A stretch of 64,000 nucleotides of DNA from Desulfofundulus kuznetsovii DSM 6115 (GCF_000214705.1 NC_015573.1:3293001-3357000), one strand, 5' to 3'; numbered from the stretch's first letter, positions 7,497-20,512 are shown. The notes: generated by a model from the letters alone, not told the origin. Translations and numbers: made by a program.

Positions 7497-8189
7497 ATGA
7501 ACCTTACCCAACGGCGTAAGGAATTCCTCCATAAAATTGTCAACCTCTTCCACCAGACCGGTCTTCCCGTCCACTATGTCACCATTGCCCAGGCACTGGG
7601 CGTAAGCAAGTGGACGGCCTACGACATCCTTAAGGAGCTGGAAAAAGGAGACTTTCTGCACAGGGAGTACACCCTCAGCCGCAACGAAAAGGCTCCCGGA
7701 CGTTCAATGGTGGTTTTTCGACCGACGGAAAAGGCCCTTAAGCTCCTACCCCCACAGGAAGCAAAATCAAAAACCCAGGAGGACTGGTCGACAGCCCGGA
7801 GCAAACTGTTATCCCTGGTTGATAATATGAAGAACCTGAACCCCCAAAAAATCAAGGAAGAACTCTTAGAGGAAATGTCGCGGATAGAGCTGCCGGTGGT
7901 GTTCAGTGCCTATACCATCGCCCTTTTAATCACCCATATACACGAAATTAACTCCCGGGGTATGGCGGCACTGAAGCACATCCTCGAACTGGCCCCCAAA
8001 CCCGAGCTGGTCTTGAGCCTGTTTGCCGGCCTGGCAGTCGGAACCATGCTCAAGAGTATGAAAGATGCGGTTAACAGCAAAATTCTTTCCTGCATCCGCC
8101 GCTTTGAGGATCATATTTCCGAATGCGACAATCAGGAGCGCAGGCTCCTGGCCAGCTTTTTAACGGAAGCCCTGCAGCGTTCACGGTAA
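7497..8189 (+). CDS. Winged-helix transcriptional regulator
   Basis: A 230-residue protein with an N-terminal winged helix-turn-helix: residues 1-75 include FHQTGLPVHYVTIAQALGVS and KWTAYDILKELEKGDFL, a standard recognition helix. The charged middle (about 85-125) leads to a mostly helical C-terminal half that may bind a ligand or mediate dimerisation; I recognise no family there. The start is ATG after GGGAGTGA. A perfect 18-bp palindrome lies between this gene and the radical SAM gene and could be its operator (inference). Confidence 0.75.
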   Translation: MNLTQRRKEFLHKIVNLFHQTGLPVHYVTIAQALGVSKWTAYDILKELEKGDFLHREYTLSRNEKAPGRSMVVFRPTEKALKLLPPQEAKSKTQEDWSTARSKLLSLVDNMKNLNPQKIKEELLEEMSRIELPVVFSAYTIALLITHIHEINSRGMAALKHILELAPKPELVLSLFAGLAVGTMLKSMKDAVNSKILSCIRRFEDHISECDNQERRLLASFLTEALQRSR

Positions 8190-8266
8190 TTTTTTTAAAA
8201 TATTTTTGGGTCTTTTTGGCCTATTAGGTTTCTTGGGGAATTTTTTGGCGAAAGGGGGGAAATCCT

Positions 8267-8284
8267 ATGCATATTGATATGCAT
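8267..8284. promoter_or_regulatory. Palindromic operator candidate
   Basis: ATGCATAT, two spacer bases, then ATATGCAT form a perfect inverted repeat 41 bases upstream of the radical SAM start. Size and symmetry fit a dimeric helix-turn-helix regulator, such as the one encoded just upstream. Confidence 0.5.
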
Positions 8285-8324
8285 GCAAGCGGTCATGTAA
8301 AAAACTTACAGGAGGTTGCTGTTT

Positions 8325-9707
8325 ATGCATTCTGGGACTTCCAAACTGGGACGAGCTAAAAATTTCCTTGCCGCACACCTTTCTCAAAACGTTCTGGCCT
8401 ACGTGAGCAAAAACCCGGAAACGAATTTTCCGCGTCTCTTAAACCTGGTGAAGTTACTGGCCATTCAGGAGCGCCACAAGCGCCAGGTGGAAACCATAGC
8501 CGCAGCTTTCCGGGAAAACCCGGCCATCCGGCAGTACATGATCAAGCTGGCCAAAAATCTTCACCCCAACATACGTAACCGGCTGGCATACAACTGGTTT
8601 ATGAACGCCATGATTTTCGGTATTCCTCACCAGAGGAGTATGTCCGCAAAACTGGGGGTGAACGTTCCCAACTTCATCCTGGTGGACCCCACCAGCGCCT
8701 GCAACCTGGCCTGTGAGGGCTGCTGGGCGGGTAAATATTCCCACAAGAACTCCTTGAGCCCGGAGAGGCTGGACCGCCTTTTTAGCGAAGCCAAAGAGCT
8801 GGGCATCTACTGGATCGTGTTTTCCGGCGGGGAGCCCCTGCTCTACCCGCACCTGTTCGACCTGATGGCCAAACATCACGATATGGCCTTCATGGCCTAC
8901 ACCAACGGTACGCTAATCAATGAAAAAATGGCCGATAGAATTATCGAGGTAGGAAACTTCTCCCCAGCCATCAGCCTGGAAGGGTGGCGGGAACGCACCG
9001 ACGCCCGGCGCGGACCGGGAACCTTCGACAGGGTAATGCGGGCCATGGACCTGCTGCGGGAACGGGGCGCGGCCTTTGGCGTTTCCATCACCATCACCAG
9101 GGAAAACGTGATGGAAGTAACCAGCGACGAGTTTATCGATTTTCTCATTGATAAAGGAGCTATTTATGGCTGGACATTCCATTACATTCCCATCGGCCGC
9201 AACCCCAATGTAAACCTGATGATCACCCCGGAGCAGAGGGCCTACCTGGCTGAACGCATACCCTACATCCGCACCCATAAACCCATCCAGATTGCCGACT
9301 TCTGGAACGACGGCGAACTGGTGGAGGGGTGTATTGCCGGAGGGCGACGCTACTTCCATATCAACGCCGCCGGGGAAGTGGAACCCTGCGCCTTCGTCCA
9401 CTTTGCCGTGGACAACATCAATGAAAAGAGCTTGATCGAAGTACTGCGCTCGCCCCTGTTCGCCGCCTACCAGAAGCGCCAGCCCTTCCACGACAACCTG
9501 CTCCGGCCCTGCCCGATTATCGACGTACCCCAGGCGTTGAGGGACATCGTCAAAGAATCCGGCGCCCGCCCGACCCATGAAGGGGCGGACACCGTCCTGG
9601 AGGGCACCACTGCCGCCTGCCTGGACGGTCGCTCCCAGGAGTGGGGCCGGGTGGCCGACCAACTCTGGGCGGAGCGCCAACGGCTCAAAAAGGCACAGGG
9701 ATTCTGA
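8325..9707 (+). CDS. Radical SAM protein
   Basis: A 460-residue radical S-adenosylmethionine enzyme. The 4Fe-4S motif CNLACEGC (C126, C130, C133) follows FILVDPTSA, and the SAM-binding FSGGEPLLYPH comes next. A C-terminal SPASM-like or auxiliary segment has cysteines in EGCIAGGRRYFHINAAGEVE then PCAF and RPCPI. An N-terminal helical domain of about 110 residues precedes the barrel. The start is ATG 8325, placed 9 bases after AGGAGG. The substrate is unknown; the layout resembles HpnH-like and peptide-modifying members without a decisive match. Confidence 0.85.
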   Translation: MHSGTSKLGRAKNFLAAHLSQNVLAYVSKNPETNFPRLLNLVKLLAIQERHKRQVETIAAAFRENPAIRQYMIKLAKNLHPNIRNRLAYNWFMNAMIFGIPHQRSMSAKLGVNVPNFILVDPTSACNLACEGCWAGKYSHKNSLSPERLDRLFSEAKELGIYWIVFSGGEPLLYPHLFDLMAKHHDMAFMAYTNGTLINEKMADRIIEVGNFSPAISLEGWRERTDARRGPGTFDRVMRAMDLLRERGAAFGVSITITRENVMEVTSDEFIDFLIDKGAIYGWTFHYIPIGRNPNVNLMITPEQRAYLAERIPYIRTHKPIQIADFWNDGELVEGCIAGGRRYFHINAAGEVEPCAFVHFAVDNINEKSLIEVLRSPLFAAYQKRQPFHDNLLRPCPIIDVPQALRDIVKESGARPTHEGADTVLEGTTAACLDGRSQEWGRVADQLWAERQRLKKAQGF

Positions 9708-9728
9708 AAACAACCCCTTCTCAAGGTA

Positions 9729-9756
9729 AATGGCCGGCTGTCGCCGGCCATTTTTA
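9729..9756. terminator. Bidirectional terminator
   Basis: TGGCCGGC pairs with GCCGGCCA around TGTC, followed by TTTTT on the plus strand. It lies between the radical SAM gene and the convergent Fe-S gene. Confidence 0.8.
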
Positions 9757-9785
9757 ACGCCGGCCTTCAGCAGAACCGGATGGGA

Positions 9786-10469
9786 TCAGGCCGCCAGGCC
9801 GGCTCCCTTTTCACCGTGACCGGAGCTGAAGGACAGGGCGCGGCGGGGGCAGGCGGCAACGCAGGAGCCGCACTTAATACAGTCATTATCCCCCATAATT
9901 CCGTCCGGTCGGTACTCATAGGGTTTCAGCTGCATGGGGCAGGCCCGGGCGCAGGCCCGGCAGCCGGTACAGGTCTTGCTGATGGAGAGGGGATCCTTGC
10001 CCCGGGAGAGCCAGTAGCCCAGGGTGCCCATGGGACAGATGTGACACCAGGCCCGGGGGTGAATAAGCAGCCCCAGGATAATCCCCACCAGGGTGGTGAT
10101 GGTGAGAATGCGCACCAGCGCCAGGCCCATGGCCGCCCCATCTCCCCCGGCCAGGTACCACTGCAGGCCGATAATGGTGAAAATTAAGCCCAGCATGAAT
10201 ACCCGTACGGCGCGGCTGCGCAGGAAGGAAGGGATGGCCTTTTTGCGGGACAGGGGACCGATGAAAAGGTCAAAAAAGGCTCCCCGGGGGCACATCCAGT
10301 CGCACCAGGCCCTCCCCCGGAAGGCCGCCACCCCCACGGCCCCGACCATGCACCCGAGCAGCAAAAAGCCCAGCCAGGGGTAGAACCATCCCAGTACGGC
10401 TACCAGGGGAAGGCCCACCCAGGTTAAGCTTTGCTTTAGTTTGCGCTCTTTCTGTTTTTCCTTGAGCAT
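9786..10469 (-). CDS. NapH/CcoG-like 4Fe-4S membrane protein
   Basis: A 227-residue membrane ferredoxin-type protein. Hydrophobic helices occur near residues 15-50, 88-105 and 115-135, with membrane-side motifs CDWMCP and CHICPMGTLG typical of the NapH/CcoG/NosR family. Two 4Fe-4S ferredoxin motifs, CTGCRACARACP and CIKCGSCVAACP, form the C-terminal third. It probably moves electrons across or along the membrane; the partner is not encoded nearby. RBS AAAGGAGGAA precedes the ATG. It diverges from the CsoR-family repressor gene, and an ATACCC box lies between them. Confidence 0.85.
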   Translation of the reverse strand: MLKEKQKERKLKQSLTWVGLPLVAVLGWFYPWLGFLLLGCMVGAVGVAAFRGRAWCDWMCPRGAFFDLFIGPLSRKKAIPSFLRSRAVRVFMLGLIFTIIGLQWYLAGGDGAAMGLALVRILTITTLVGIILGLLIHPRAWCHICPMGTLGYWLSRGKDPLSISKTCTGCRACARACPMQLKPYEYRPDGIMGDNDCIKCGSCVAACPRRALSFSSGHGEKGAGLAA

Positions 10470-10541
10470 AGTAATTTCCTCCTTTTCTGGACCATTTACA
10501 GGATTGCCGGCTACTGGAAAAACTTTTATGCCCCTTTACGA

Positions 10542-10557
10542 ATACCCGTAGGGGTAT
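10542..10557. promoter_or_regulatory. CsoR-family operator box 1
   Basis: ATACCCGTAGGGGTAT is an almost perfect 16-base inverted repeat closely resembling known CsoR/RcnR-family operators (G-tract with ATACC ends). It lies in the divergent promoter region 73 bases upstream of the Fe-S membrane gene. Confidence 0.75.
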
Positions 10558-10622
10558 GTCGCATTTGTAATATTACCCGCGTCCTTTCAGATTGTCAATA
10601 CATATTAGTTAGGTATTTGCTC

Positions 10623-10672
10623 TTGACAAACCGCGGGATTAATAGTAAACTTTTATATACCATACGGGGTAT
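10623..10672 (+). promoter_or_regulatory. Promoter and operator box 2 of the CsoR-family gene
   Basis: TTGACA (10623-10628) and TAAACT (10646-10651) at 17-base spacing form a promoter toward the repressor. The box ATACCATACGGGGTAT (10657-10672) overlaps the expected start site, a placement that suggests autorepression. Confidence 0.65.
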
Positions 10673-10697
10673 GGGGCTTGAGAAAGGAGCAGGCTTC

Positions 10698-10982
10698 ATG
10701 AAAAAAGACCCGGTTTACCGGCAGGAAGTGCAGGAGGAATTGCTGGCCCGATTAAAGCGCATCGAGGGGCAGGTAAGGGGAGTATCCAGGATGATCCAGG
10801 ACCAGCGCAGCTGCGGCGAGGTGGTCATCCAGCTGGCAGCTATTAAAGCGGCCATCAACCAGGTGGCCATGACCACTCTGGCCTGCCACCTGGCCGACGA
10901 GATCATGGAGGGCCTGGCGGGAGGCAAGGAACTTAAAGACATAATGAATGAATTCATGCAGGTCTTTCGAAAGTTTACTTAA
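10698..10982 (+). CDS. CsoR/FrmR-family metal- or formaldehyde-sensing repressor
   Basis: A 94-residue all-helical DUF156 repressor. Family motifs are LARLKRIEGQVRGVSRMI and RSCGEVVIQLAAIKAAI. The W-X-Y sensor positions are C39, H64 and E68. Copper-sensing CsoR has Cys-His-Cys and RcnR has Cys-His-His, while formaldehyde-sensing FrmR has Cys-His-Glu, so this copy looks FrmR-like at those sites. The ATG follows AAAGGAG. Two operator-like boxes in the divergent intergenic region suggest control of itself and of the Fe-S membrane gene (inference). Confidence 0.85.
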   Translation: MKKDPVYRQEVQEELLARLKRIEGQVRGVSRMIQDQRSCGEVVIQLAAIKAAINQVAMTTLACHLADEIMEGLAGGKELKDIMNEFMQVFRKFT

Positions 10983-11017
10983 CATTGCGCCCGTAATCGT
11001 TCTGCCATCGCCCTAAA

Positions 11018-11270
11018 GGCACGGCGTTGTCTAGAGCGAACGATTTTGCGAAGCGCCGGTAACAGCACCCGGTGAAGCGAGGCTGCCGGCTCGGCTCTCG
11101 AGGACGCATGATCAGCTAACCGAAAAAGAAAGTTTGATACACATTGGTTCAAAGCCTACAACGAAGCGCAACTAATTACGGGCAATCCGCAGAGAGCCAG
11201 AGCCGGCCCGAAGCAAGCCGCGGTGCGCATCTTACGCGGAGCATATGAGTGAGCGGGACAACGCCGTGCC
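11018..11270. repeat. Fold-back repeat family A, copy A2
   Basis: The element is bounded by GGCACGGCGTTGTC and its exact complement GACAACGCCGTGCC. Interior blocks (GCGCCGGTAACAGCACCCGG, CGGCTCGGCTCTCGAGGACG, GGGCAATCCGCAGAGAGCCA) match copy A1. The terminal stem differs from A1 in both arms. It lies between the CsoR-family gene and the selenoprotein gene. Confidence 0.85.
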
Positions 11271-11358
11271 TGACGTCGCGCTTTAACTAAGTCAACTGTA
11301 CATTAACTGAATATTATGGGTCATTGAATAATCACATAAGAATAGGAGTGTGGTTTTT

Positions 11359-11643
11359 GTGGTTCAGGTACATGTATCCGACGAGGCCAGGGACTATATA
11401 CTGCAACAAACCGATACCATCACCCTGGTCATGGAACTCTGCGGCGGGTGAGGAGGCATGACCTATGAGCCTGCCGTGTACGCAGGCACACCTCCCAATG
11501 TGGAAAGGTTCCACCAAACCGAGGCCAACGGCCTCAAGGTATTTCTCCCGAAAAATGCCAGGGTGGCCCCGGACGGGGTTAGTATCGACATCACCGGCAA
11601 AGGCGTGTGGCGCCGCCTTTCCATTCAGGGGTTGCTCGGTTGA
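11359..11643 (+). CDS. CC/Se-motif selenoprotein (UGA at codon 31 read as selenocysteine)
   Basis: The frame runs from GTG 11359 through an in-frame TGA at 11449-11451 to TGA at 11641, giving 95 residues. The first part (VHVSDEARDYILQQ) and the part after TGA (GGMTYEPAVYAG and GLKVFLP) form one small HesB/IscA-like protein with the redox motif C28-G-G-U31. A hairpin fitting a bacterial SECIS begins right after the TGA. This matches the small CC/Se motif (seleno)protein family of anaerobes, of unknown function. AGGAG at 11344 supports the start. Automated callers would split or miss it. Confidence 0.85.
11452..11495 (+). promoter_or_regulatory. SECIS element
   Basis: GGAGG (11452-11456) pairs with CCTCC (11491-11495), and an upper stem GCCTGC/GCAGGC holds a 7-base apical loop CGTGTAC. 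It starts directly after the UGA, as bacterial SECIS hairpins do for SelB recruitment. Confidence 0.7.
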
Positions 11644-11712
11644 GGCGGTAATCACCGCAAATGGAACCGGGGTAAGAGCAGCTGGAAAGGGAGTTAACTC
11701 AAGCACGCATAT

Positions 11713-11750
11713 AAAAAAGTACCCCTGCCGCATACGGCAGGGGCATTTTT
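11713..11750. terminator. Bidirectional terminator
   Basis: CCCCTGCCG pairs with CGGCAGGGG. T runs follow on both strands, serving the selenoprotein gene and the convergent pyrophosphatase gene. Confidence 0.85.
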
Positions 11751-11765
11751 ATGCCCGTTTTGATC

Positions 11766-13781
11766 CTAGCGGGCGATATTGGCAATCAACGGGATGATCA
11801 GCAGGGCCACGATATTCACAATCTTGATCATCGGGTTGATGGCCGGTCCCGCCGTATCCTTCAGCGGGTCTCCGACGGTGTCGCCGGTTACCGCCGCGGC
11901 GTGGGTGGGAGTACCCTTGCCGCCGTACATGCCTTCTTCAATGTACTTCTTGGCGTTGTCCCAGGCACCGCCGCCGGAAGTCTGGAAGATGGCCAGGAAG
12001 AGACCGCTGATGATGGTGCCCATCAGCATGCCGCCCAGAGCGTCCCGTCCCAGGAGCAGACCCACGATCACGGGCGAGAGAACGGGGATCAGTCCGGGCA
12101 GGATCATTTCTCTCAGGGCACGGCGGGTGACGATATCCACGCAGCGGCCGTACTCCGGCTTGGCCGTACCTTCCATAATGCCCTTAATTTCCCGGAACTG
12201 CCGCCGCACCTCGTTGACCACTTCGTAAGCCGCCCGGCCCACGGCACCGATGGCCAGGGAGGAGAACAGGTAGGGCAGGGCAGCGCCGATGAACAGGCCG
12301 GCCAGCACCCACGGGTTGTTAATGGAGAAGGTGAGCAGTTCCCCCGGAACGTAGTCCGCCAGGTGGTGAGTGTAGTCGGCAAAGAGCACGATGGCCGCCA
12401 GACCGGCAGAACCGATGGCGTAACCCTTGGTCACCGCTTTGGTGGTGTTGCCCACGGCATCCAGCGGGTCGGTAATGTTGCGCACTTCTTCCGGCAGTTC
12501 GGCCATTTCGGCAATACCGCCGGCGTTGTCGGTAATGGGCCCGTAGGAGTCAATGGCCACGATGATACCGGTCATGGAGAGCATGGCCATGGAAGCAATA
12601 CCAATGGCATAGAGACCTTCCGCCCCGCCGCCACCAATCAGGTAGGAGACCAGAATACCGGCTACAATTACTATGGCGGGAAGGACGCCGGACTCCATGG
12701 CCACCGAAATGCCGGTGATGATGTTGGTGGCGTGACCGGACTGGGAAGCTTCAGCAATGGACTTCACCGGGCGGAAACTCTTGGAGGTATAGTAGTCGGT
12801 AATGTACACGATGGCTACGGTGACGACCACGCCGATGAGAGCGGGCCAGAAGAAGACGGTGGAGCCCAACACGGCACCGGTGACAAACCAGAAGCCGATC
12901 AGGGCCAGGATGGCGGAAGCCCAGAGCCCTTTGTACAGGGCGCCCATAATGTTGGTGCCGCCGCCCATCCGGACAAAGAAGGTACCGATAATGGAGGCGA
13001 TGATTGCTACGGCTCCCAGGACCATGGGATAAATGACAAACTGGGGCTGGTCCTTGAAGATCAGGAAACCAAGGAGCATGGCACCGACGGCAGTCACGGC
13101 GTAGGTCTCGAAAAGGTCGGCCGCCATACCGGCACAGTCACCGACGTTGTCACCCACGTTGTCGGCAATAACCGCCGGGTTCCGGGGGTCGTCTTCGGGA
13201 ATGCCGGCTTCCACCTTACCCACCAGGTCGGCGCCGACGTCGGCACTCTTGGTGTAAATGCCGCCGCCCAGACGGGCAAACACGCTGATCAGCGAACCGC
13301 CAAAGCCCAGGCCCACCAGCGCCACCGGGTCCTTAAAAATAACGTACATGGCCGATACGCCCAAAAGGGCCAGGCTCACGCACATCATCCCCGTCACGGC
13401 GCCGCCCCGGAAGGCCACCTGCAGGGCATAGCCGATGCCGGACTTGGCCGCTTCCGCCACACGGGTATTGCCCCGGGTGGTCACGTACATGCCGATGTAG
13501 CCGCACAAACCGGAGAAAACGGCTCCGATGATAAAGCCAATAGCTGTCCAGTAGTTAAGGCCAAACAGAATAATCAGGGCTACTATGACACCAACCAGGG
13601 CTATGGTCTTATACTGCCGGTTGAGGTAGGCCATAGCCCCTTCCTGGATGGCCGCCGAAATTTCCTGCATGCGCTGGGAACCGGCTGGACGACTAAGTAC
13701 CCATGAGGCCAGATAACCTGCAAACAGGATACCAATAATGGCAGCCACTATCCCGGAATAGGTCACCCAAGACTGTTCCAA
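11766..13781 (-). CDS. hppA: Membrane-bound H+-translocating pyrophosphatase
   Basis: A 671-residue polytopic protein that couples PPi hydrolysis to ion pumping. Diagnostic blocks are [19 protein letters not shown] and the aspartate-rich [19 protein letters not shown]. The segment [16 protein letters not shown] has Lys where K+-dependent enzymes have Ala, so this copy should be K+-independent and proton-pumping (known subfamily rule). Start is TTG after a G-rich site. It lets an anaerobe recover energy from biosynthetic PPi. It is a single-gene unit ending in a bidirectional terminator. Confidence 0.95.
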   Translation of the reverse strand: MEQSWVTYSGIVAAIIGILFAGYLASWVLSRPAGSQRMQEISAAIQEGAMAYLNRQYKTIALVGVIVALIILFGLNYWTAIGFIIGAVFSGLCGYIGMYVTTRGNTRVAEAAKSGIGYALQVAFRGGAVTGMMCVSLALLGVSAMYVIFKDPVALVGLGFGGSLISVFARLGGGIYTKSADVGADLVGKVEAGIPEDDPRNPAVIADNVGDNVGDCAGMAADLFETYAVTAVGAMLLGFLIFKDQPQFVIYPMVLGAVAIIASIIGTFFVRMGGGTNIMGALYKGLWASAILALIGFWFVTGAVLGSTVFFWPALIGVVVTVAIVYITDYYTSKSFRPVKSIAEASQSGHATNIITGISVAMESGVLPAIVIVAGILVSYLIGGGGAEGLYAIGIASMAMLSMTGIIVAIDSYGPITDNAGGIAEMAELPEEVRNITDPLDAVGNTTKAVTKGYAIGSAGLAAIVLFADYTHHLADYVPGELLTFSINNPWVLAGLFIGAALPYLFSSLAIGAVGRAAYEVVNEVRRQFREIKGIMEGTAKPEYGRCVDIVTRRALREMILPGLIPVLSPVIVGLLLGRDALGGMLMGTIISGLFLAIFQTSGGGAWDNAKKYIEEGMYGGKGTPTHAAAVTGDTVGDPLKDTAGPAINPMIKIVNIVALLIIPLIANIAR

Positions 13782-13945
13782 GAATATTCCCCCCCATGGC
13801 TAATTTTTAAAACGGCCTGTCAAAAAAATACCTAACCTCCCCCTCCCGAATCACCTCCCCTTCCCGGTAACAGGCACCGCCCACCTTTCTTTATATAAGT
13901 CTTCTGGCTGGTGGCTGGCAGCCTGCAAAGAATAAGACAATGGGC

Positions 13946-14173
13946 TTATATCCATAAGCCCAAAACCAGTGATGTAATAGCAAATAACACCGCCACTACC
14001 GTAGTCAGTTTGCTGAAAAATTCGTCCAACCCTTTCTTCTTACCGAACAAAACCTCCGCTCCTCCGGCAATGGCCCCGGAGAGCCCGGCACTTCTGCCCG
14101 ACTGCAAAAGCACCGTTGCGATGAGAGCAAGGCTTAAAAGCACGTGGAAGGCTATTAAAACGCCCTTTAGCAC
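13946..14173 (-). CDS. secG: Preprotein translocase subunit SecG
   Basis: A 75-residue protein with two membrane helices (about 3-22 and 53-72) and the conserved cytoplasmic loop TVLLQSGRSAGLSGAIAGGA, then LFGKKKGLDEF. It is the small auxiliary subunit of SecYEG. The start is GTG at 14171-14173 with GGGGAGG 9 bases upstream; the longer frame would add an unlikely hydrophilic head. It follows eno by 60 bases, the usual Firmicutes order eno-secG. Confidence 0.93.
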   Translation of the reverse strand: MLKGVLIAFHVLLSLALIATVLLQSGRSAGLSGAIAGGAEVLFGKKKGLDEFFSKLTTVVAVLFAITSLVLGLWI

Positions 14174-14233
14174 CCGCTGGCACCTCCCCTTCCATTCGTT
14201 GTTATTATAGCACATAACAATAATAATTGACAA

Positions 14234-17160
<2,927 letters not shown>

Positions 17161-17232
17161 CGGAAACCTCCAGGATGTTGAAAATACTGGCTTGGCCTGC
17201 TTTGTTTTGTAGCAAAAGCACCGTTTGGCGAT

Positions 17233-17994
<762 letters not shown>

Positions 17995-18007
17995 GTTTAT
18001 CTCTCCC

Positions 18008-19195
18008 TCACTTCCCTGTGTCCATTAACACGGCCACGCCGGGCAGGACCTTCCCTTCCAGAAACTCCAGGGAGGCGCCGCCGCCGGTGGAAATATGGGA
18101 CATCCTGCCGGCCACCCCGGCCTTTTCCACCGCCGCCGCCGTATCTCCCCCGCCCACGATGGTGGTGGCTTTGCTATCGGCCAGCGCCTTTGCCAAGCCA
18201 AAGGTGCCCGCGGCAAAGGGGGCCATCTCGAAGACACCCATGGGGCCGTTCCAGATGACGGTACCGGCATCGCGCACTTCGGCGGCAAAGGATTCTACCG
18301 TTTTCGGGCCAATGTCCAGGGCCATCCACTCTTCCGGTACGGCATCCGCCGGTACCACCCTGGGTTCCGCTTCCGGGCGGGCCGCCTCGGCAACCACCAG
18401 GTCCACGGGCAGCAGCAGCTTGACGCCCGCCTTTTCCGCCCGGGCCATTAAATCCCGGGCCAGGACCACCCGGTCCGCTTCCAGCAGCGACTTACCCAGC
18501 GCAAAACCCCGGGCGGCCAGGAAGGTATTGGCCATGCCCCCGCCAATGAGCAGGGCGTCCACCTTGCCCAGGAGGTTTTCAATCACGCCAATCTTATCGG
18601 AAACCTTGGCCCCACCCAGGATGGCCACAAAGGGACGGGTGGGGTTGGACAGGGCCTGGCTCAGCACGGTAATTTCCTTTTCCATCAAGAACCCGGCCGC
18701 GGCGGGCAAAAAGTGGGCCACCCCCTCGGTGGAAGCGTGGGCCCGGTGGGCGGTACCGAAAGCGTCGTTCACATAAACGTCGGCCAGTTCGGCCAGCTGC
18801 CGGGCAAACTTTTCATCGTTTTTTTCCTCCCCGGGGTAAAAACGCACATTTTCCAGCAGCACCACATCGCCGGGCTGCATGCCGTTTATGGCCTGCCTGG
18901 GTTCATCCCCTATACAGTCGTCCACCTTGACCACCGGCTTGCCCAGCAACTCCGAAAGGCGCCGGGCCACCGGGTCCAGGCGGTAGCGGTCGTCCACTTT
19001 GCCCTTGGGACGCCCCAAATGGGAGGCCAGGATTACCCTGGCCTGCCTGTCAATCAGGTACTGTATGGTCGGCAGCGCCGCCCGGATCCGGGTGTCATCG
19101 GCAACATTACCCTCCTGGTCCAGGGGTACGTTAAAATCCACCCGTACCAGTACCCGTTTACCGGTTACTTCCATGTCCCGGATGGTTTTAATCAC
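18008..19195 (-). CDS. pgk: Phosphoglycerate kinase
   Basis: A 395-residue two-lobed kinase making ATP from 1,3-bisphosphoglycerate. Signature [19 protein letters not shown] lies near residue 12, with substrate residues in SHLGRPKG and [13 protein letters not shown]. The nucleotide lobe shows [26 protein letters not shown] and the C-terminal [14 protein letters not shown]. It is second in the operon after gap. Confidence 0.98.
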   Translation of the reverse strand: MIKTIRDMEVTGKRVLVRVDFNVPLDQEGNVADDTRIRAALPTIQYLIDRQARVILASHLGRPKGKVDDRYRLDPVARRLSELLGKPVVKVDDCIGDEPRQAINGMQPGDVVLLENVRFYPGEEKNDEKFARQLAELADVYVNDAFGTAHRAHASTEGVAHFLPAAAGFLMEKEITVLSQALSNPTRPFVAILGGAKVSDKIGVIENLLGKVDALLIGGGMANTFLAARGFALGKSLLEADRVVLARDLMARAEKAGVKLLLPVDLVVAEAARPEAEPRVVPADAVPEEWMALDIGPKTVESFAAEVRDAGTVIWNGPMGVFEMAPFAAGTFGLAKALADSKATTIVGGGDTAAAVEKAGVAGRMSHISTGGGASLEFLEGKVLPGVAVLMDTGK

Positions 19196-19299
19196 GCATA
19201 TACCTCCCTCGCGGCATAATATTCGGGCGGTAATCTTCCCTCCCGGCGAAAGGCCGGGGAAGGGCGCCGCCCTTTTTATTTAGTATTGCCCATTACCTG

Positions 19300-19333
19300 T
19301 TCCGGCGGGTGCCGCGTCAGGGGCCCGCCGGAA
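19300..19333 (-). terminator. Stable hairpin between gap and pgk
   Basis: TTCCGGCGGG pairs with CCCGCCGGAA in the 170-base gap between gap and pgk. No clear T run follows on the minus strand, so an RNA-stability or processing hairpin that sets different gap and pgk levels is as likely as a terminator. Confidence 0.45.
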
Positions 19334-19367
19334 ACACCTGCCTATGTATATTCTTTGACATGTTTTA

Positions 19368-20399
19368 CTAAAATCCTCTCCGGGCCATATATAAAATTAA
19401 GTCCAGGATGCGGTTGGAATAACCCCATTCATTGTCGTACCAGGCCACCACTTTAACCATATCCTCGCCAATGACCATGGTCGAGGGGCCGTCCACAATG
19501 GCCGAGTGGGGGTCCCCGCAGTAATCCACCGACACCAAAGGCAGGTCGCTGTAAGCCAGGATCCCCTTAAGCCCACCCTCGGAGGCATCCTTCAAAGCTC
19601 CGTTTACTTCCTCCGCCGTAACGGGACGGCGCAGCTGGGCCACAAAATCCACCACGCTGACATTGGGCGTGGGCACCCGCATGGCCATACCGTTCAACTT
19701 GCCTTTCAGTTGCGGGAGCACCAGCTCCACCGCCCTGGCCGCACCGGTGGTGGTGGGAATAATGCTCATGCCGGCGGCCCGGCCCCGGCGCAGGTCCCGG
19801 TGGGGCATATCCAGGATCTGCTGATCGTTGGTATAGGCATGGACGGTGGTCATGAGACCTTTGACAATGCCGAACTGCTCATCCAGCACTTTGGCCACCG
19901 GTGCCAGGCAGTTGGTGGTACAGGAGGCGTTGGAAATCACATGATGTACGGCAGGATTATAAAGCTCCTCGTTAACGCCCATGACCACTGTGAGGACGTC
20001 GCCCTTGGCCGGGGCGCTGATGATCACCTTCTTGGCTCCGCTGGAAAGATGGACGGCGGCATCTTCCGCCGTTCTAAATTTGCCGGTGGACTCCACCACC
20101 ACATCCACCCCCAGTTTGCCCCAGGGGATGCTGGCGGGGTCCGCCTCGGCAAAGACAGCGATCTCCCGGTCGTTTACCACCAGGGAGCGCTCATCGGCCT
20201 GCACGTCGGCGTCCAGCCGGCCGTGGACCGAATCGTATTTCAGAGCGTGGGCAAGGGTGCGGACGTAGTTTCCATTTGCCGGAAGCCGCCGGGACTTGTG
20301 GTTTACGGCTACCACCTGGATCTCGGGATACCGGAGCGATGCCCGCAGGACATTCCTCCCGATCCGGCCGAAACCATTAATCCCTATTTTTACCGTCAT
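19368..20399 (-). CDS. gap: Type I glyceraldehyde-3-phosphate dehydrogenase
   Basis: A 343-residue phosphorylating GAPDH. It has the Rossmann start INGFGRIGRNV, the catalytic cysteine in SNASCTTNCLAPVAK, HAYTNDQ, and the C-terminal WYDNEWGYSNR. Oddly, the position after the second strand reads VAVNHKSRR; NAD-specific enzymes have Asp where this has H34, and a short basic insertion (RRLPANGNYVR) follows. That pattern suggests NADP tolerance. It leads the glycolytic operon, preceded by rpoN rather than cggR. Confidence 0.95.
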   Translation of the reverse strand: MTVKIGINGFGRIGRNVLRASLRYPEIQVVAVNHKSRRLPANGNYVRTLAHALKYDSVHGRLDADVQADERSLVVNDREIAVFAEADPASIPWGKLGVDVVVESTGKFRTAEDAAVHLSSGAKKVIISAPAKGDVLTVVMGVNEELYNPAVHHVISNASCTTNCLAPVAKVLDEQFGIVKGLMTTVHAYTNDQQILDMPHRDLRRGRAAGMSIIPTTTGAARAVELVLPQLKGKLNGMAMRVPTPNVSVVDFVAQLRRPVTAEEVNGALKDASEGGLKGILAYSDLPLVSVDYCGDPHSAIVDGPSTMVIGEDMVKVVAWYDNEWGYSNRILDLILYMARRGF

Positions 20400-20512
20400 T
20401 ATTCCCTCTCGCTCCTTTCAATAGTATACCTCATTTAGTAAAATTTATTTGAATTATGATATTCTTATTCGCTATCCAGTTAAATAGTTCCTCCTTTTTC
20501 TGGTTAATTGAG

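Noticed and set aside
11751-13706. Very long open frame on the plus strand opposite the pyrophosphatase gene
   Set aside because: It lies wholly antisense to hppA, has His/Gly-rich composition expected from reversed GC-rich codons, and matches no family.
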